8,177 bases of DNA from the NCBI GenBank assembly GCA_030628445.1, contig DAOVQV010000051.1, positions 1-8,177 of the forward strand, in the 5' to 3' direction. Of the stretch, positions 1 through 6,700 are shown piece by piece. The DNA is from Phycisphaerae bacterium. GTDB lineage: Bacteria > Planctomycetota > Phycisphaerae > SM23-33. Position 1 is the stretch's first letter, and every line of letters starts with the position of its first letter. The notes beneath the pieces were generated by a model. The model made no database searches. It had not been told where the DNA came from and saw only the letters and a program-made list of their open reading frames with translations. Position numbers and translations under genes: made by a program.

Positions 1-1
1 G

Positions 2-625
2 ACCTTAACGCCGAAGTTGCGCGAGGGTCAGACCGAGCTGAGCCTGCGATACGCAACGCTTGTGCTCCCGGACGTCGAGGCCGCACGGGTAAGTTCCCGG
101 CCTGCCGAGCTATCCGCACAGGGCGATCTGGATTCGGCCCAGCGCGGGCAATACCAGCTAATCGCCAGCAGGGACATGTTCCGCCCGTACGTGCAAAAGA
201 AGGTCCCCAAGAGACCGGCCCGCCCGAGACAGACCGGGCCCGACAAGCCACAACCGCCCAAGCCGCCACCCCTGTCGAGGTTCAAGATCATCGGCCTGCC
301 CAGTTGGGGCGACGTCCAGGACGTACGCGTCGCCGATACCGACAGCGGCGAGATGACACTCTACGCCGTCGGCGATTCCCTCGCCGGGGGGAAGATAGTG
401 ATGGTGGACTACCGGCCGGTCCCGATGTTCGACGATCCCGAGATCGTCTCGGGCAGCAGGGCCATTATACAGATAGCAGATGAATACTGGGCAGTGGAGC
501 TGGGACGCAAGCTGTCCGAGAAGCGAAAACTCACCGGCGAGGAACTACCGTCCCAACTACAACGGAGGATCAACGAGACGCCGCGGATAAACGCAGCGGC
601 GCCACCGGAGAAAAAAGGAGATTGA
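2..625 (+). CDS. GspC/PilP-like protein with HR-type domain, 5' end outside window
   Basis: The frame is open to the left edge, so the gene almost certainly begins upstream. A TTG at 17 is in frame but has no convincing ribosome binding site, and I do not take it as the start. The visible part is 207 residues (numbered from base 2). Residues 56-63 (SRDMFRPY) resemble the short RDPF-type box that precedes the linker in PilP-type proteins. Residues 66-92 are a Pro/Lys/Arg-rich linker. Residues 93-168 look like the small beta domain of GspC/PilP: FKIIGLPSW, then a strand ending in LYAVGDSLAGGKIVMVDY, then IIQIADEYWAVELG. The C-terminus is charged and probably flexible. In this family the domain sits in the periplasm, anchored through an N-terminal membrane helix, and contacts the N0 domain of the secretin. 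Any membrane helix here would lie upstream of the window. The secretin-like gene follows 54 bases later, which supports the assignment. Similarity is by pattern only; a lineage-specific pilus or secretion protein is the alternative. Confidence 0.68.
   Translation, partial: TLTPKLREGQTELSLRYATLVLPDVEAARVSSRPAELSAQGDLDSAQRGQYQLIASRDMFRPYVQKKVPKRPARPRQTGPDKPQPPKPPPLSRFKIIGLPSWGDVQDVRVADTDSGEMTLYAVGDSLAGGKIVMVDYRPVPMFDDPEIVSGSRAIIQIADEYWAVELGRKLSEKRKLTGEELPSQLQRRINETPRINAAAPPEKKGD
431..453 (+). other. two overlapping, mutually exclusive short hairpins inside the first gene
   Basis: GACGATC at 431-437 pairs perfectly with GATCGTC at 442-448 (loop CCGA). CCCGAGA at 437-443 pairs perfectly with TCTCGGG at 447-453 (loop TCG). 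The arms overlap, so only one can form at a time. There is no U-tract after either, so neither is an intrinsic terminator. They lie in the coding sequence for FDDPEIVSGS and may simply reflect base composition. Confidence 0.3.
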
Positions 626-679
626 GACGCCCCACCGGGCAAGACGCACCCGCCCGGCCGGGCAGAGGAGATTACGAAG
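626..679 (+). promoter_or_regulatory. intergenic leader with GC-rich dyad before the giant gene
   Basis: This 54-base gap lies between the two genes and shows no -35/-10 pair, so the genes are probably co-transcribed. It contains a perfect 12-base palindrome, GCCCGGCCGGGC, at 652-663. It also offers an alternative stem in which CCGGGC at 635-640 pairs with GCCCGG at 652-657 around an 11-base loop. The second stem ends seven bases before the ribosome binding site, so folding could affect access of ribosomes to the second gene. That effect is inference; no poly-U follows, so it is not a terminator. Confidence 0.4.
665..670 (+). promoter_or_regulatory. ribosome binding site of the giant gene
   Basis: GAGGAG lies nine bases before the ATG at 680, a good match and spacing to the anti-Shine-Dalgarno sequence. 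It decides between two in-frame ATGs, at 680 and 686: the first has the better spacing. Confidence 0.75.
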
Positions 680-748
680 ATGTCTATGAAGGAATTGATT
701 ACGGCAGCGACAGTGGCGTGTTTGGTCGTCCCATTGACCGCCGCGGCG
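680..748 (+). other. probable Sec signal peptide, residues 1-23
   Basis: The N-terminus MSMKELITAATVACLVVPL is followed by TAAA and then Pro. It has one Lys near the start, a hydrophobic run from about residue 6 to 19, and an Ala-rich cleavage region at 20-23. The n-region is weakly charged because Glu5 follows Lys4. Export to the periplasm fits the rest of the protein. The exact cleavage site is not certain. Confidence 0.7.
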
Positions 749-3700
749 CCGAGGGGACAGGCCCGGACACCAAAGCCCCCCGCGACACGCCCGGTTGCGA
801 CAAGACCTGCCGCTTCGCAACCGCAGGAGTCTGCGACGGTTGACAAGGGCATCCGTTTTCAGTTCGACGGCGAATCATTCCCAGCCGTCGTCGGCCGATT
901 CGCCCGAATGGTCAACAAACCGCTCATCGGCGAGATGGACATCGACGGGACGCTGACGTTTTACGACAGCGAGCCATATACGTACGAAGAGGCGCTGGAG
1001 GCGCTGAACCTGATCCTGGCGACGCGGGGTTATGCGCTTATCGACACCGGGCGGTACCTGCGGGTGATACGGCTGGACAAGGTTCCGGAGATGCCGCTGA
1101 AGGTCATCACAGACCCGTCCCGCCCAACCGACGCCCGCCCCTCCGAGATCGTCACCGTCATGATCCCGCTGAAAGTCGTCGACGCAAGTGAAGCGCACAA
1201 GGCCATCTCGCCTCTGGTCTCCAGTTTCGGGACTTCCACGGCACTGAGGAAGGGCAAGGGCCTGATCATCACGGACAGGCTGGACAATATCCTGCGAATC
1301 AGCTCACTGCTGGAGAAGTTGGATACCCAGACCCTCGAGGACAGGGAGCTGAAGTCCTTCACGCTGAAGCATGCATCGGCAGCGTCCGTAGCCAACGTGC
1401 TGAAAGGACTCTTCAGCGCCGAAGCTCCCAAAAGAGTCACCACGTCCAAGACCCCCAAGGGCCCCAAGAGCAAACAAGCGAAAGCTCCCCCGGCCCCCTC
1501 CGGCCGCGAAGGCAAACTAACCGTCACATACGACCAGCGGACGAATACCGTCTTGCTGGTCGGGACGCCGGCGGTCCTGGCGATGGCTGAGCAGATAATC
1601 AGGGCGCTCGACGAGCCCCAGGCCGCCGCCGGCGGGGACATGAGGATATACGAACTGAAAAACGCAAACGCAGAGGACCTCGCCGACGTCATCCGACAGG
1701 CACTGCCGCGCAGGACGGGTCCGAAACCCAAAAAGGGTCAGGCCCCAACCTACACGACCGGGACGGTCGTCGCCGATCCGGTCAGCAACCGACTGATAGT
1801 GTCGGTCCCGGTGGAGCTGCTGGCGAAGATAGAAAAGCTCATCCTCGAGCTTGACGAAGCGGCCTCCGCCCAAGCGACGACCAAGTTATTCCACCTGGTC
1901 TCAGCCGACGCCGAGCAACTGGCGAGAATCCTTCCAAGGGCCGTCTCGAAGGTCGGCGCCCGCGGGAAGATGATCTCAAAACTCAGCGCAAGCGCCGATC
2001 CGAGGACGAACACGCTGATGGTCTCCGGTTCGGTCGGGGACATAAAGACAGCCCAGGCGATAATCGCCGAACTGGACGAACCCGCCGACACGGACCGCCA
2101 GATCCGCGTCGTAAAGCTCCAGGCCGGGGACGCCGCCGCCATCGCCAGGTCGCTTCAGCGGCTGATGGGCGAGCGGACGAAGACCCGTGGCGGGAGGGGG
2201 CAGTTTTCGAAATTCCGCGTCGAGGCCGACGCCGCCAGCAACGCCCTGATAATCTCAGCCGGGACCGAGGACTTCCCCATCATCCAGGATATCCTGGATG
2301 AATTGACGGAGGGGGTCTCTTCCTGGGAGCCGACAATCAGGCAGATCCAACTGAGGTACGCCAAGGCGACCGAACTTGAAGCCGTGCTTAAGAGCATATT
2401 CGCCCAGGGAAGACGGTCCCGGCGCCGCGGCGCACCCGAACAGACCGTCACCATCGCCGCCTCAAAGCGGAACAACTCCCTGATCGTCCGGGCAAGCCCC
2501 GACGAACATCAAAGCATGATGCAACTGGTAGCATCCCTGGACGTCCCCGAGACGGCCCAGATCAAGCCCACCAATATGATCCAACTGGAAACAGCCAACG
2601 CCGAAAGGCTGGTCGCGATCCTCAAAGCGATGCTCCCTCCCACGCCCCGCGGTAAGGAACCGGATGTCTTCATCCAAGCCGAGCCGCTGACCAACACCAT
2701 CCTGCTCCGCGCGCCCGAGACGCAGCGTCAGATGCTGGAGCAGATGATCGCCACGCTGGACAAGGCCACGCAGAACAAGGCCCGCGAGACGCGAATACTG
2801 AAGCTCAAAAACGTATCCGCGGGAAAGTTGGCCCAGACGATTCACCAGCTTTACGCCGGCGGGGCCAGTCGCGGGTCGGGCAGAAGGGCCCGGACCGGCC
2901 CGGGCGCTGCGGACCAGGTGACCATAAGCGCCGCACCGGGTGATAAGACCCTCGTGGTCGATGCGCCCCGGGACAAGATAGAGCAAATCACCCAGCTAGT
3001 CGCCGCCCTGGACAGCGAAGGTATCAGCGAGCAGATGGAACTGAGGACCTACGACGTGGGCAGCTCCGACGCCGCCCAGCTGGCCAGATCGTTAAGCAGG
3101 CTCTTCGCCCAGCGCAGGGGCGACGCTAAACTCGCCCCGCGATTTGAAACCGACGGAGCATCAAACCAACTGATCGTAGCGGCACCGGCCGACAGATTCG
3201 ACGAGATCGAAAACGTGCTGAAATCCCTCAAGGGGGCAACCGAGCCGGTCTGCCTGACCAAGACCTTCTACCTCAAAGCCGCCAGTGCCAGTGAGGTCGC
3301 ACCGGCACTGGAGGAAATGCTGCGAGACAGGGCGGCTCGTGGCGGGGGGCGGCGCGGGATGCCCGCCCGGGCCGCCGGAACCGAGATCCGCATCGCTGCG
3401 GTCCGGTTTGCAAACGCCGTCCTTATCAAGGCCCCGCCGGAGGTCATGGAACAGGCCGCCAAGCTGGTTCAAGACCTTGACACCCAGGCCGGCGGCGCAC
3501 AGCCCGTCGTCAAGACATACCCGCTGACACACGCCGAAGTCTCAACAGCCGTCGACACGCTGCGACAGCTTTTCGCCTCGCCCGCCCAGGGAAGGCGAGG
3601 GCGAAGATCCCCCGCCGCCGAGGGCCCCATCGTCATCACCGGCGACGAGGCCGGGAAGGTAATCCTCGTCTCAGCCCCGCCGGACAAGCACGAACTGATC

Positions 3701-6700
3701 GCCAAGACCATCGAGCAGATCGACACTCCCGAAAGCTCACAAGACAGCATCGTAAGGGTATACAAGATCACGCACGGCGAGGCGCGAACGATGTCGTCGG
3801 CACTTGCGCAAACCCTCAGCACCACTTCGACCGGGCGGAGCGGACGAGGCGGCGCCGTCGCCGCAGGCACCCTGCGAATCAGCGCCGATTCGGGCAGCAA
3901 CAGCATTGTCGTCCGCGCCTCCGAAACCCAGCACGAAGAAATTGCAAAACTGATCGAGGAAATGGACACGCCGCCTGCGGGAAAGATGCCCGTGAGGACC
4001 GTCAAACTCAACAACGCCAACGCGGACAGGCTCGCACAGACGCTGAAGCGCATGTTCGCCACCCCGTCGGCGAGGCGCGGGCGGCGGGGACCGCAAGCAC
4101 CGTCGGTCGCCATAGAAGCGGATGCATCATCCGGCGTGCTGATGGTCCGGGCCGACGACGAGACGTTCGAAAAGATCATCCAGATCGTCCAATCCTTGGA
4201 CCAGAGCACTCTGGCAGCCGAGCAGACGCTCATTCAACTGGAGCATGCACGCGCGTCGGCGATCGCGCCGGTGCTGGCGCGGGCCTTTGCGCCCAAGCGA
4301 GGGCAGCGATTAAGCGGCGACGAGCTCGTCACGGTCGTACCCGAGCCGAATACCAACGCCCTTATCGTCTCGGCGAACGAGAAGAACCTGCTGAAGCTAC
4401 AGTCGCTGCTCGCCAAGCTGGACACGCCCGAGGCCGGCGGGACGAAGACCGAGCTGCTCTTGCTGGCGAACTCCAAGGCGACCGACCTCGCCGGTGTGCT
4501 GAGCAAGCTCGTCGGGACGCAGCGGACCCGGCGGCGCCGAGGCGCCGAGACCCAAGAGCCGGTATTGGTCTCAGCCGACGACGGCTCCAACGCGCTGATC
4601 ATCTCAGGCCCGCCCGACGATGTCGCCGACCTTATGAAGACGGCGCTTCAGTTGGACCAGGCGACCACCTCCAAATCGTCCCAGGTGTACGTCATCCAGT
4701 TGGAGAACGGCCGGGCCGCCGATGTCGCCGAGACAGTCCGGAACATCTACAACCAGCAGGTCGCACACGCACGGGCAAACCGCACGAGCATCGAGCCGCT
4801 GGCCGTGTCCGCCGACGATCGCGCCAACGCCATCATTCTGGCGGCGTCCCAGCAGATGTACGAGCAGGTCTCGCAGTGGATCGAACAGGTCGAGAAGATG
4901 AAGCCCACGCGCGGCGCCCCTCGCGTCATCAAGCTCCAGTACGCCGACCCGGCCGAGGTCGAGCGCGCCATCCAGCAGCTTTACAGCTCCGGCGGGGGCG
5001 GGGGCGGGGGGAGCAACGGGAGGACACGTCGGACCCTATCGCGGCGAAGCAGCGCCGGCGCGTCGGAATCCGACAGCAGAATCAATACCACCATCCTGCC
5101 CCAGCAGCGGGCGATTCTTATTGACGCCACCGATGATGAGTACGAGCAGATCCTCAAGCTCGTCCAGACGCTTGAACAGGCCGCCAAGGAGGCCGTCAAA
5201 CAGGTCAGGATCTTCACGCTGAAACACGCCTCGAACACCCGCGTCGCCGCAGCCCTGAACAACATGTACAGGGCGATGCGCACCGAAGATCCGCGCGATC
5301 AGCCCTCGATAATAGCCCTTCAAAAGACAAACGCGGTCGTCGTGGCCGCCGCCCCCGAGAAGATGGAACAAGTCGCCGCCCTCATCGAGCAGCTGGACAA
5401 GGAGGAAGTGGCCCCGCAGTTGGATTTCCGCATCTATCCTCTAGCCCACGCAACGCCTTCGAAGGTCCTGCCCATCCTGCAGAAGATGCTCAAGCGCGTG
5501 CAGGAATTCCGCCCGGACCAGATTGTCGATGTCCAGGCCGACGACAGGACGCGCGCAATCATCGTCACCGCGCGGGCAGATGTGTTCGACCCGATAGACA
5601 AGATCATAAAGACGCTGGATGAAGCCCCCGCCCATGCGGCCACCGAGGTGCTTATCGTACCGCTCAAACGCGCCGACGCCGAACAGCTTGCCAAGGTCCT
5701 CAACGAAATGCTGCGGCCCTCCCCGACCGGACAGGTCACAAAGGAGGCGCTGGCCCTGCAGGAGCAAATCCGCCGATTGCGCGTCCACAGCACGCTTACC
5801 GATCAGGTCCCGGAGCTGGACCTGACCAAGCCTATCAAGATCAGCGCCGATCCGGCCCGGCCGCAGGGATCCAACTCGATCATACTCTCATCGACGAGCG
5901 AGAACCTGAAGGGACTCCGCGCGATCGTCGAGATCATGGACACCGTCCCGATCGCCGCCGGCGTCAAGGTGCGATTAGTGCCCCTGAACAACGCCGACGC
6001 CGAATCGGTCATGAAGATCCTGCGAGAGATATTCGCACAGGGTACGGGTCTGGCCGGTAAGCCCGGGACGAGCGTCGCCGGGAAGGCCGAGCCGACGAAC
6101 ACAGCAGGTAAGGCCCTGGTGAACCCGCCGAACATCTCGGCGGATACGAGGACCAACACGCTGATTATCAGCGGGCAGGAGGATTCGATCGCCCTGGCCG
6201 AGGCCGTCGCCCGCGATCTGGACCGCAACCAGGGGAAGATTTCGACGGACGTGCGGCTGTTCAAGCTCAAGGACGCCGACGCGGTCCGCCTGGTTCCGAT
6301 CCTCAAGGCCGTCTTTTCTGAGGGGCCCGTCGAGCCGGGTTCAGAAGGGCTGCGCACCCACGTGACTCGCCTGCGCACGATCCTGGACGGTGAGGCCGTC
6401 CACACGACTAAAATGCCAAAGGCCCGAACCGCCCTTACCATCCAGGCCGATCCGTACACGAATATCATCATCGTCGCAGCCCGTTCCGACGTCATCCCAC
6501 TGATCGCCGACGTGATCAAGACGATGGACATCCCCGGGGCCGGGTCGCTGAACACGGTGAGAATCTTCCCGCTGATCCACGCCGACGCGACGCGAATCAC
6601 CCAGGTTGTCGCCTCGCTGTACACCGGGGCGAACGCCAAATACGTCCGCGACGAGGACAAACCCACCATCGCCGTCGACACACGAACCAACGCGCTGGTG

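Larger units (their letters stand above)
2096..5176 (+). repeat. secretin N modules R5-R17 (mostly Arg/Gly-rich loops)
   Basis: Module bounds: R5 2096-2308, R6 2333-2542, R7 2564-2761, R8 2783-3013, R9 3032-3232, R10 3254-3481, R11 3503-3724, R12 3746-3967, R13 3989-4201, R14 4220-4423, R15 4442-4657, R16 4679-4894, R17 4916-5176. Most carry an Arg/Gly-rich loop at the same place, between the first helix (often ending LFA or LYA) and the second strand: for example RRSRRRG in R6, GGGRRGMPAR in R10, GRRGRRS in R11, ARRGRRG in R13, RTRRRRG in R15, and a Gly7 run followed by RTRRTLSRRSS in R17. R7 and R16 are the exceptions. The terminal LD becomes LK in R9, VE in R16 and LE in R17, and R5 has LDELT. 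In secretins this loop can face the channel lumen. Confidence 0.85.

Noticed and set aside
710..721. Possible lipobox at Cys14 (TVAC)
   Set aside because: The hydrophobic stretch before it is too short, it lacks the usual Leu at -3, and the hydrophobic run continues past it to a better Ala-rich cleavage site. It remains possible but weak.
622..843. Small + strand frame of 73 residues starting with TTG and overlapping the start of the giant gene
   Set aside because: The ribosome-binding-like AAGGAG is only one base from the TTG and belongs to the end of the first gene. The product has no pattern, while the overlapping frame at 680 has a signal peptide and N0 domain.
865..890. Seven-base inverted repeat CGACGGC/GCCGTCG with a 12-base loop in the N0 codons
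   Set aside because: Short arms and a long loop in GC-rich coding sequence; expected by chance and not near any start or stop.
4991..5011. Suspected sequencing frameshift in the G-run tract
   Set aside because: The module pattern continues in the same frame on both sides, so the run length as given is consistent with an intact gene.
4876..5124. Small + strand frame over modules R16-R17; similar ones at 3285-3527, 5619-5825 and 6736-7059
   Set aside because: Out-of-frame shadows of the repeat protein; Arg/Pro-rich with no start signal.
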